DNA from: a marine actinobacterium PHSC20C1
GTDB lineage: Bacteria; Actinomycetota; Actinomycetes; Actinomycetales; Microbacteriaceae
Assembly: GCA_000153145.1 (NCBI GenBank)
Contig: CH672415.1
Location: 1,403,411-1,467,410, forward strand
Direction of reading: 5' to 3'
Length of the DNA: 64,000 bases
This document shows, in pieces, positions 1 to 7,066 of this stretch; positions within the stretch are counted from its first letter, which is position 1; each line of letters begins with the position of its first letter. The position numbers and the translations under genes were made by a program. The notes under the pieces were generated by a model. That model was given only the letters and a program-made list of their open reading frames with translations, did no database searches and had not been told where the DNA came from.

Positions 1-56
1 GCTTTCGCCCGAGACCTGGCTGCTGACGTCACTCGCGACGCTGTTGAAACACTCAC
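1..56 (-). CDS. Carbohydrate ABC transporter permease (MalG-like), N-terminal fragment
   Basis: Only the first 18 codons lie in the window. A GTG at 56-54 overlaps the TGA stop of the upstream permease by four bases (GTGA), the usual translationally coupled arrangement. The readable residues, VSVSTASRVTSAARSRAK, form the polar, basic cytoplasmic leader expected before a first membrane span. The assignment as the second permease of a sugar importer is inference from position after a binding protein and a MalF-like permease; no domain is visible here. Confidence 0.6.
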   Translation of the reverse strand, partial: MSVSTASRVTSAARSRAK

Positions 57-1039
57 AGCTCTTCCTCCTTGATGCTTTGACGAACGTAGTAGAACGAGAT
101 CGCGGTAATCACGATCACGGTGATGACCGCAATCGCACCACCGGTGCCGTACTCCCCTGTTCCTAGCGAGTTTTGATAGATGTAGACGCCCAAAGTCGAG
201 GTCTGTTCCTTGATGCCCCCGATTCCCTGCAGAGCAAAAATCTGAGTGAAGACGCGAAGATCCCAAATGATTTGCAGGATGAAGACCACGAGGAAGATGG
301 AACGCAAGTACGGGAAAATGATGAGCCTGAAGCGCTGCACCGGTCCCGCACCATCCAATTGCGAAGCCTCAAGCACTTCATCGGGCACCTGAGTTAGCCC
401 GGCGTACACCGTGAACACAACGAACGGGATTGCTCCCCAGATCACAATCAAAGCGGCAACAAAGAAGAAGCTGAGCGGCTCGATGAGCCACGAATGACCG
501 ATGTAATCGAGACCAAACCAGCGAGTGAGGACGTAATTCACCACGCCGTAACCGGTGTCGAACATCCACCCCCACACGATCGTGGCCGTCAATGCTGGCA
601 TTGCCCAAGCCAACAAGAGCCCGATCGAAAGTACGAGCCGCATAACTTTACCGAGGGCATTCATCAGTAGGGCGATCAACGTGCCCATCACCATAGTGCT
701 GACGACGCACACCGCAGCAAACGCAAAACTACGGAACATGACCAGCCAAAAGGCCTGATCGGTCAGGACCTCGACATAGTTGTCGAAGCCGATGAACGGA
801 GACGGTGCGCCAAAAACTTGAGCGCGACCGAACTCCTGAAACGACATGATCACGAGTTGGATGAGCGGCCAGCCAACAACCGCGGCCAGCACTGCGGTCG
901 CAGGAACAAGCAAAGAATAGGGTGTGAACTGCGCGCGTGGCTTCTTTACCGCACGCTGACTGCCCCGCTGCGATGGTGCAACAAGGCGGTCACCGTCGAC
1001 ATCGCCTGGTGCGACATCGAGTGAAGTGTTCGGTGACAT
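53..1039 (-). CDS. Carbohydrate ABC transporter permease, MalF/UgpA type
   Basis: 328 residues with a basic cytoplasmic leader of about 45 residues and six predicted membrane spans, ending in a short charged tail (SIKEEEL). The cytoplasmic EAA-like loop that contacts the ATPase is readable around residues 220-245 (EASQLDGAGPVQRFRLIIFP). It would form the membrane channel of a sugar importer together with the next permease, with substrate delivered by the lipoprotein encoded just upstream. The gene is separated from the binding-protein gene by 139 bases holding a strong stem-loop. No ATPase gene is visible, so a shared MsiK-type ATPase is possible but not shown. The substrate cannot be read from sequence. 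Confidence 0.9.
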   Translation of the reverse strand: MSPNTSLDVAPGDVDGDRLVAPSQRGSQRAVKKPRAQFTPYSLLVPATAVLAAVVGWPLIQLVIMSFQEFGRAQVFGAPSPFIGFDNYVEVLTDQAFWLVMFRSFAFAAVCVVSTMVMGTLIALLMNALGKVMRLVLSIGLLLAWAMPALTATIVWGWMFDTGYGVVNYVLTRWFGLDYIGHSWLIEPLSFFFVAALIVIWGAIPFVVFTVYAGLTQVPDEVLEASQLDGAGPVQRFRLIIFPYLRSIFLVVFILQIIWDLRVFTQIFALQGIGGIKEQTSTLGVYIYQNSLGTGEYGTGGAIAVITVIVITAISFYYVRQSIKEEEL

Positions 1040-1077
1040 GAGAGCTCCCGGATAATATTGGACTGTGCCTCGAACCT

Positions 1078-1093
1078 TTTCCTAGGGCGATGG
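1078..1093 (-). repeat. 16-bp element, copy 1, upstream of the permease gene
   Basis: Read on the minus strand this is CCATCGCCCTAGGAAA. An identical 16-mer lies at 2454-2469, upstream of the binding-protein gene. Here it ends 38 bases before the permease start. Its function is unknown; a shared leader or regulator site is an inference. Confidence 0.6.
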
Positions 1094-1102
1094 CAACGAA
1101 AT

Positions 1103-1142
1103 GGGTGCTCGACCCGGTCATGCGCGACCGAGCCGAGCACCC
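1103..1142 (-). other. Stem-loop between binding-protein and permease genes
   Basis: Perfect outer arms GGGTGCTCG (1103-1111) and CGAGCACCC (1134-1142), with inner GGTC/GACC pairs, give a long hairpin. On the minus strand it is followed by ATTTCGTT rather than a clean U-run, so it probably acts as a partial terminator or 3'-end stabiliser. This is the known way for binding-protein mRNA to outnumber permease mRNA. On the plus strand it is followed by TTTT. Confidence 0.6.
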
Positions 1143-1178
1143 TTTTGCTAGAGCCTGTGCCGTTTCCGGCCGAGCTGG

Positions 1179-2444
1179 CTAACCGTTGAGAATGCTGTCA
1201 ATCTTCGCGTCGAGATCCTTTGCGAGCGAGGCGACATCGCCACCCTGAGCGATCTGCACGAAGAAGTCGGTGAGTGCACCCGAAGCTTCAACGTCAGCCC
1301 ACTTGGGGGATGGTGGGGTCAGTCGTGCTGCACCGGCAGCTTCAGAGATTGCCGCGGCAACCTCATCCGTTCCCAGGGTGTCAGCGAGTGACAGCTTGGC
1401 CGGCACGAGGCCATTGGCCCCATAGATTTCTTGGAAGCCATCACTCAGGATGATCGCCAAAGCCTTCTTGGCGAGTTCGGGGTGAGCCGACTTTGCCGAG
1501 ACGGCAATGTTCGATCCACCAGCGAAGACCTGAGCTGCGCCACCATCTTTACCTGGCATGGCGTAGACGCCGAGGTTTGCTTCCTCATCGGGGCAACCAG
1601 GGGTTTCTGCGTCAAGTGGAGCAAGAATCGACCACTTCACCCAGCTCGGAGCCGACAACTGAAGGGTGGTTCCCTCACAGTAGCCAACCTGGGGGTTGGT
1701 TTCATTGGCATCCTTCGGAGCGCGCGAGGCGTTCGTCATGACGTCTTGGACCTGCTTGAGCCCGGCAATCGACCCAGGTGACGAGAACTGTGACTTCCAG
1801 CCGCTGCTTTCGAACGTGGCAACTTCGCCACCGTTTTCCCAGATGAAGGGAAGGGCGTTGTACCAGTCTTGGCCAGGCCACCAGATTCCCGATGCGCCCG
1901 GGTTAGCTTCTGCCAGTGCTTCACCGTTACTGACGTACTCATCGAGCGTGGTCGGAACACTCAGTCCTGCTGCTGCGAGCGCGTCCTTCTTGTAGAACAC
2001 GAGGCGCGAGCCCGAGTAGAGCGGTGCCGCGTAGAACTTACCGTCGTACGATCCAGCCTCAACGAAACCGGGAAGTAGGTCGTCGCCACCGAGAGCGTCG
2101 TAGTCAGCAGTCAAGTCGAGGAATGCGCCCGCCGAAGTGAATGCTGCTGCTTGAGTGTTACCGACCTCAACGAGGTCGGGGCTGTCGCTACCGGAGAGGT
2201 TTGTCGTGAGCAGGTCGACGAGACCGCCCCACGCCTGCTCTTCGATCGTGAGTGTCGAACCGGGATTTTCTGACTCAAAAGTGTCGATCAGGTAGTCACG
2301 GGCCTCTTGAGGCGTATCCGTTCCGACCAGCCACACGCGCAAATCACCAGTTGCTGATTCGCCGCTGCCGCCGTCACCCGCTGAACAACTCGCGAGAGCC
2401 AACGCTGCCACGACGCCAAGCGCCGCGATGCTGAGTTTCCTCAA
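1179..2444 (-). CDS. Sugar ABC transporter substrate-binding lipoprotein (family 1)
   Basis: 421 residues. The start is a TTG with an AGGAAAGGA ribosome-binding site. The N-terminus has a type II signal peptide with lipobox LASC at about residues 17-20, so the mature protein would be lipid-anchored outside the membrane. The rest matches extracellular solute-binding family 1 (maltose/multi-sugar type): the early DLRVWLVGTDTP strand, a long alpha/beta body and the YAMPGKDGG region near residue 290. It should capture a sugar or oligosaccharide for the two permeases encoded downstream. The ROK regulator ends 67 bases upstream and probably controls it. The ligand is not identifiable. Confidence 0.92.
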   Translation of the reverse strand: MRKLSIAALGVVAALALASCSAGDGGSGESATGDLRVWLVGTDTPQEARDYLIDTFESENPGSTLTIEEQAWGGLVDLLTTNLSGSDSPDLVEVGNTQAAAFTSAGAFLDLTADYDALGGDDLLPGFVEAGSYDGKFYAAPLYSGSRLVFYKKDALAAAGLSVPTTLDEYVSNGEALAEANPGASGIWWPGQDWYNALPFIWENGGEVATFESSGWKSQFSSPGSIAGLKQVQDVMTNASRAPKDANETNPQVGYCEGTTLQLSAPSWVKWSILAPLDAETPGCPDEEANLGVYAMPGKDGGAAQVFAGGSNIAVSAKSAHPELAKKALAIILSDGFQEIYGANGLVPAKLSLADTLGTDEVAAAISEAAGAARLTPPSPKWADVEASGALTDFFVQIAQGGDVASLAKDLDAKIDSILNG

Positions 2445-2453
2445 TGTGTTTCC

Positions 2454-2469
2454 TTTCCTAGGGCGATGG
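2454..2469 (-). repeat. 16-bp element, copy 2, upstream of the binding-protein gene
   Basis: Exact copy of the element at 1078-1093. Here it lies 9 bases before the TTG start and contributes the AGGAAA part of the ribosome-binding site, so part of the conservation may reflect translation rather than a protein site. Confidence 0.6.
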
Positions 2470-2511
2470 TGCCAGCGGAAGACTGGACACCTCGTGGTGC
2501 ATGGAGCCCGA

Positions 2512-3651
2512 CTATGAGACTCCGAGTTGCCCAGAGAGCACCATCACGGCTGCGCCGCGCATGACAATGTCCTCTCCGAGCGCTGTCATCCGCACGCTTA
2601 GATCGCCATGGAATTTGGCCATCGTTCGCGCGCGGAGCGTCTCGACGGTGGCAGCTTTAAGCCCACCCTCAAGAAGTTGGGTCGGACCGCTCAATACGAT
2701 CTCCGAGAGATTGAGGGCACCGACGACGGGGGCAAGCGCAATACCGAGGCGTTGCCCTGCCTCTGCTAAGACTGTGTTTCGTCCGTGATCGTCGGATGCG
2801 GCGGCTAGGGCTGCATCCAATCGGGGTGCCGCGAGCCACGTCTCCAAGCACCCGATCTTGCCGCAGGCGCACTCCATGCCGCCATCCGTTCCGACGACAA
2901 CGTGGCCGATTTCTCCGGCCGCAAAAGTACTACCGAAGAGAGGGATGCCCCCAAGCAAGAGTCCGGCACCCACACCGTGACCGACCTTGACAAGCATCAT
3001 GTCGCTCGCCGCACCACCAAAGCTGTGTTCGGCGAGCGCCGCAACGTTGGCGTCGTTGGCGACGACAACGGGAAGTTCAAACTGTTCGGTGAGCATGCGC
3101 TGGAGCGGAAGGTCAGTCCAGCCAAGGTTGGGAGCACTCAGTACGACTCCTGCGAGATCGACGACTCCAGGCGATCCGATACCGATACCGAGCACGGGTC
3201 GCGTAACGCACGCGAGGAGCGCTTCCACGAGCGCGATGACTTTGGCGGTTGCTTCGGCACCGGTGCTGTCGGCCAACGGAATCTCTCGACGGTGGCGGAT
3301 GCCTCCGTGCAAGTCCATGACCGCACCGCGGAACGTGCCGTAGTCGCTGAGGTCGACTCCCACGATGTCGAATGCTTCTGAGTTGAGTTTGAGCATGGTG
3401 GCCGGCTTACCTGGGCGACTACCTTCGCGCTGTCCTGTTTCGATGACAAGACCGTCGACGATGAGTTCGGCGACAAGGTCGGAAATGGTGACCCTGGTCA
3501 GCCCGGTTTCGCGGGCGATGTCGGCACGGCTGAGTTCGCCTTGACGGTAGAGGGTTTGCAGCACGAGTGAGCGATTGTGGTTTCGTGCGTGCTCCGGAAG
3601 CACTTTTGCCGTAGGCCGTAGTGCTTTTCCGTTCGTGAACCCCATTGTCAT
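2512..3651 (-). CDS. ROK-family transcriptional regulator
   Basis: 379 residues. Residues 25-80 form a winged helix-turn-helix (SRADIARETGLTRVTISDLV) and the remainder is a ROK sugar-kinase-like domain. The ROK zinc motif is present as CACGKIGCLE near residue 262, and the nucleotide-fold glycines VGHGVGAGLL near 225. Such proteins (NagC/XylR type) sense a sugar or sugar phosphate and repress uptake genes. It precedes and is co-oriented with the sugar importer, its likely target. The ATG at 3651 sits 7 bases after a good -10 box with no Shine-Dalgarno sequence, so the mRNA is probably leaderless. Confidence 0.92.
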   Translation of the reverse strand: MTMGFTNGKALRPTAKVLPEHARNHNRSLVLQTLYRQGELSRADIARETGLTRVTISDLVAELIVDGLVIETGQREGSRPGKPATMLKLNSEAFDIVGVDLSDYGTFRGAVMDLHGGIRHRREIPLADSTGAEATAKVIALVEALLACVTRPVLGIGIGSPGVVDLAGVVLSAPNLGWTDLPLQRMLTEQFELPVVVANDANVAALAEHSFGGAASDMMLVKVGHGVGAGLLLGGIPLFGSTFAAGEIGHVVVGTDGGMECACGKIGCLETWLAAPRLDAALAAASDDHGRNTVLAEAGQRLGIALAPVVGALNLSEIVLSGPTQLLEGGLKAATVETLRARTMAKFHGDLSVRMTALGEDIVMRGAAVMVLSGQLGVS

Positions 3652-3656
3652 GTTTG

Positions 3657-3687
3657 TTAGTAAACTTTACGAACTAAAGATTTGCAA
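3657..3687 (-). promoter_or_regulatory. ROK gene promoter with overlapping palindromic operator
   Basis: On the minus strand TTGCAA (3687-3682), a 17-base spacer and TTTACT (3664-3659) end 7 bases before the ATG. An imperfect palindrome with TTAGT/ACTAA ends spans 3657-3677, covering the spacer and -10 box. NagC-like ROK proteins bind sites of this general form, so autorepression is inferred. Confidence 0.55.
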
Positions 3688-3809
3688 CCCTTACGGCGAA
3701 ATTGTTACCAAGCGATGAGGTCGCTTTTGTCGCCATTCTCAGAAGAACTCCAGCCTCCCGTCAGGCTTACTCGGGCATACTGAACACTCGCCACCTGACT
3801 TGGAGCTAC

Positions 3810-4250
3810 ATGCGCAGCCTTAACGAAAACAAGACCGCCGTTGCCCTCTTCGCTGGCGTCACCCTCGTGGGCGCACTCTCCGCGTGCTCCTCCCCCAGCA
3901 CAGGCGCCGACGTCTCGGCTGCTGACGCCGGTGCCCCAACCACCAACGGCGACTACACCGACGGCACGTACACCGAGACGGGTAACTACCAATCGCCCAA
4001 CGGCACCGAGCAAGTGGATGTCACCCTCACCCTCGAGAGCAACATCATCACCGAAGTGAACGTCGTCGGATTCGGCGAAAGCCCCAACTCGATGCAATTT
4101 CAGGGCGAATTCATCGACGGAATCGCGGCCGAAGTCGTGGGCAAAAATATCGATGAGCTCTCTGTCGACAAAGTTGCCGGCTCATCCCTGACAAGCGGCG
4201 GATTCAACAAGGCCGTCGAAGCGATTAAGGCAGACGCCCTCGCCGAGTAA
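3810..4250 (+). CDS. FMN-binding-domain lipoprotein
   Basis: 146 residues. The ATG at 3810 is preferred because GGAG lies 6 bases upstream and a lipobox signal peptide follows at once (LVGALSACSS, lipid-anchored Cys about residue 25); longer upstream starts give no sensible N-terminus. Residues 48-146 match the FMN_bind domain, including GTYTETGNY and the C-terminal AGSSLTSGGFNKAV, which resembles the motif whose Thr/Ser receives FMN covalently from ApbE. The flavin would carry electrons on the outer face of the membrane. The next two genes encode the flavin transferase and a membrane reductase, a coherent set. Confidence 0.88.
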   Translation: MRSLNENKTAVALFAGVTLVGALSACSSPSTGADVSAADAGAPTTNGDYTDGTYTETGNYQSPNGTEQVDVTLTLESNIITEVNVVGFGESPNSMQFQGEFIDGIAAEVVGKNIDELSVDKVAGSSLTSGGFNKAVEAIKADALAE

Positions 4251-5094
4251 ACAGTTTGAAGCTATAGGCGCGCCCTGGCAGATAGATACGACACAGCCGC
4301 TCAGCGCTGAAGCCGCGGGCGCGATAGCGGACCGTATCGAAACTTTCGACCGCACCTATTCGCGATTTCGCGAGGATTCCCTCGTCGCGACGATCGCCCG
4401 CACACCGGGAACATACCGTTTTCCCCCGGATGCTCCGCCGATGTTTGAGCTCTACCAACGGCTCTACGACGCCACCGCCGGGGCACTGAGCCCGCTCGTA
4501 GGTCGCGCGCTCGAAGAACTTGGCTATGACCGCACCTATTCCCTGCAACCAAACAGCAACCGCACTCGAGTGCCGGAATGGCGCGAAGCCATCAGTTGGA
4601 ACGGCACAGAACTCACAACCTTTACCCCTGCAATCCTCGACGTTGGGGCCGCCGGAAAGGGTTACCTCGTTGATCTCGTAGCCGAGGTGCTCGCCGAATA
4701 CGGCGTCGACGTCGCAACAATTGACGCGAGTGGAGACATCTTGCACCTCGGCGAAGACGAACTGCGGGTTGCTTTAGAGCATCCACTCGACACGAGCAAA
4801 GCCATAGGCGTGGTGTCAGTGCGCAATCAGGCGATTTGCGCCTCGGCACCTAACCGGCGCGCATGGGCGGGACTTCACCACATTCTGGATGCCCGCACCG
4901 GACTCCCCACAGACCGCATCATCGCCACGTGGGCGATCGCACCGACTGCACTCGAAGCTGATGGGCTTGCGACCGCCCTCTTCTTCGCCGAACCGGCCGC
5001 TCTGGCCACCGAATTCGAGTTCGAGTGGGTGCGCATGTTTTCGACAGGCCGAGTAGAGTACTCGCCAGATATCAACGGAGAGCTGTTCCTATGA
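4249..5094 (+). CDS. apbE: FAD:protein FMN transferase (ApbE), start codon not canonical
   Basis: ApbE transfers FMN from FAD to a Thr/Ser of an FMN-binding domain, here presumably the preceding lipoprotein. The family hallmarks are readable: the N-terminal FEAIGAPWQID strand, FDRTYSRF, the LYDATAGALSPLVGRAL helix, ILDVGAAGKGYLVD, and HHILDARTGLPTD. The frame is open from 4192, yet there is no ATG, GTG, TTG or CTG until 4441, which would remove about 64 conserved residues including the first strand. The interval given begins where homology begins, overlapping the lipoprotein stop. A rare start codon, a +1 frameshift from the lipoprotein gene, or a sequencing or mutational change are the alternatives. 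Stop overlaps the next gene (ATGA). Confidence 0.8.
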   Translation, partial: KQFEAIGAPWQIDTTQPLSAEAAGAIADRIETFDRTYSRFREDSLVATIARTPGTYRFPPDAPPMFELYQRLYDATAGALSPLVGRALEELGYDRTYSLQPNSNRTRVPEWREAISWNGTELTTFTPAILDVGAAGKGYLVDLVAEVLAEYGVDVATIDASGDILHLGEDELRVALEHPLDTSKAIGVVSVRNQAICASAPNRRAWAGLHHILDARTGLPTDRIIATWAIAPTALEADGLATALFFAEPAALATEFEFEWVRMFSTGRVEYSPDINGELFL

Positions 5095-6599
5095 AGCGTT
5101 GGCTAGATCGCACTCTTGGCGCGATCGCAATGTACAAGCTGGTGTGGATCTCCCTGATGATTGTGGCGGTCGCGGCAATCGCACTCTCATTCTTCGATCT
5201 CGTTTCGCCTGATCCCTTTGCGCTCCTCGCGAGCCTTCCTGTTGCGGTTGGCTTCAGCTACCTAGCAAGCATGATTGGTGCCCGGATCGTTCGGCAGCGC
5301 GCCCACCTTGAGTCCTCACTCATCACCGGGTTGCTCGTGTTTTTCATCATGGCCCCCAGCCTTGAACTCATGGGGCTGCTGGGTATCGCACTCGCTTCAA
5401 CGATCGCTGGGGCATCCAAGTTTCTGATCGCATTCCGCGGCCGACATATCTTCAACCCTGCGGCACTCGGCGCCTACGTTTTCATCTTCGCCCCCCTAGG
5501 ATTCCCGACCTGGTGGGTCGGAACTCCGCTGCTGCAGCCGCTCATCGTTATCGCCGCATTTCTGATCCTCTACCGCACCCGCAGACTCGACCTCGGACTC
5601 GTCTTCATCGTCGTCGCCTCGAGCATCCGAATCGCTCTATCGCTGGCCAGCGGCGGCACATTCACTGATGCCCTGAGCTTCACTTTCGCGTCATCACAAC
5701 TGATCTTTTTCGTCGGTTTTATGCTGAGCGAACCTCTCACGTTGCCACCCCGCCGCTGGCAACGGCTCAGCATCGCCGCCGTTGTTGCCGTGCTGTTTGC
5801 TGTCCCCTTCTCGATAGGCCCCCTCTACAGCGACCCGTTGCTCGCCCTTCTCATCGGCAACCTTGTAGCGTTTTTCTTCACCCAAAGACGAACCATTCGG
5901 ATGTCATTGGTCGAGAAAACGGAACTCGCTCCCGGAACTTGGGAACTCACTTTTGCCCCGCACCGCTCCATCTCATTCCGTGCGGGTCAATACACCGAGC
6001 TTTCCATCCCGCACGCCAAAGCGGACTTCCGCGGTGCTCGCCGCTACTTCACTATTTCTTCAGCGCCGGATGCTGGCGGCATGATCGCGATTACCTTCAC
6101 CGAGGCCGCGAGGTCGAGCAGCTTCAAATCAGCGCTACTGGCGCTGCCCCGTGGTTCGCAAGTGAACGCCACCGGAATTTGGGGCGACTTTGTGTTGCCC
6201 CGAGACACCTCCGCACCACTGCTCTTGGTCGCAGGGGGCATTGGCGTTACTCCGTTCGCTAGCCAGATTGCGCACGCACACCGCGAGGCAGAGGGTCGTG
6301 ACATCGTGGTGGTGTACGCGTCTTCTCAGATTGGACAACTGCCATTCGCCGACTTGCTTGCACAGGCCGGGGTTCGCGTGGTTGTCTTCGGGCCACAGTC
6401 GAGCACCCCACTCCCCGCGGGCTGGGAGCATGGCAGCGAGGGCCGCGTAACGGGGGCAACGCTCTCCAGACACATCCCCGATCTGAGCGACCGCCGTGTC
6501 TACCTTTCGGGCCCGCCAGCACTCGTCAACGACCTCAAGTCGGCGCTGCGCAAGTACGGTGCTCGGCGCATCCACACCGATTATTTTTCGGGTTACTAG
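5091..6599 (+). CDS. NqrB/RnfD-like membrane domain fused to ferredoxin-NADP reductase-type domain
   Basis: 502 residues from the ATG at 5091, which overlaps the apbE stop. Residues 15-265 hold about ten membrane spans resembling NqrB/RnfD, with the family signature RGRHIFNPAALGAYVF near residue 120. Residues 275-502 form a flavoprotein reductase: FAD site RRYFTISSAP, NAD(P)-site LLLVAGGIGVTPF, and C-terminal TDYFSGY. The fusion would take electrons from NAD(P)H in the cytoplasm and pass them across the membrane, the likely acceptor being the FMN lipoprotein. The final acceptor outside is unknown. A classical NqrB-type S(G)AT flavinylation motif was not found in the membrane part. Confidence 0.85.
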   Translation: MKRWLDRTLGAIAMYKLVWISLMIVAVAAIALSFFDLVSPDPFALLASLPVAVGFSYLASMIGARIVRQRAHLESSLITGLLVFFIMAPSLELMGLLGIALASTIAGASKFLIAFRGRHIFNPAALGAYVFIFAPLGFPTWWVGTPLLQPLIVIAAFLILYRTRRLDLGLVFIVVASSIRIALSLASGGTFTDALSFTFASSQLIFFVGFMLSEPLTLPPRRWQRLSIAAVVAVLFAVPFSIGPLYSDPLLALLIGNLVAFFFTQRRTIRMSLVEKTELAPGTWELTFAPHRSISFRAGQYTELSIPHAKADFRGARRYFTISSAPDAGGMIAITFTEAARSSSFKSALLALPRGSQVNATGIWGDFVLPRDTSAPLLLVAGGIGVTPFASQIAHAHREAEGRDIVVVYASSQIGQLPFADLLAQAGVRVVVFGPQSSTPLPAGWEHGSEGRVTGATLSRHIPDLSDRRVYLSGPPALVNDLKSALRKYGARRIHTDYFSGY

Positions 6600-6649
6600 C
6601 GAACCTTGCGGCCAAGGCTCTGCGCCGCAGCGACCAGAGTAGTCATGCT

Positions 6650-7066
6650 CTAGTCGTCTTCGTCTTCTTTGTCCTTCTTGCCCTTTTCGTCGTCCTTGCC
6701 CTTGCCTTTTTCGTCTTTCTCTTCCGACGTGGGGGTTGGCGATGGCGCGGGCAGTGCGGCAGTGAGATCGGCACGCACGAGGTCGATCGCCGCCTGAATT
6801 TGGGCACTCCGCTCGGCGCTAATAGCGCCGGATTCTGTGTCTAGTTTGAGTTGCGCTTCGAGGGCGTCGAGAGCGGTGAGGGCACCTTCGGGGTCTCCCA
6901 CCGCCGCTGCTTGTGTCACGGCAGAGACAGATGCCTGCATTCTCGACGCTGCGTCAGAGTCGATTTCGGGTGCTGCTTGTGAACACCCGGTGAGTGCTGC
7001 AGTGACTAACGCGACCGCACTCGCGGCAGCAATGACCCGGCCAACATCAAATTTCCAAACACTCAT
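6650..7066 (-). CDS. Small lipoprotein with highly charged C-terminal tail
   Basis: 138 residues. Signal peptide with lipobox LTGC (Cys about residue 28), a helical Ala/Gln-rich segment, then a repetitive Lys/Glu/Asp tail (EEKDEKGKGKDDEKGK and on) of about 25 residues. It is translationally coupled to the kinase gene: its ATG overlaps the kinase TGA. I do not recognise a family. Location outside the membrane and coupling suggest it works with, or is a substrate or ligand-side partner of, the kinase, but that is inference. Confidence 0.75.
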   Translation of the reverse strand: MSVWKFDVGRVIAAASAVALVTAALTGCSQAAPEIDSDAASRMQASVSAVTQAAAVGDPEGALTALDALEAQLKLDTESGAISAERSAQIQAAIDLVRADLTAALPAPSPTPTSEEKDEKGKGKDDEKGKKDKEDEDD

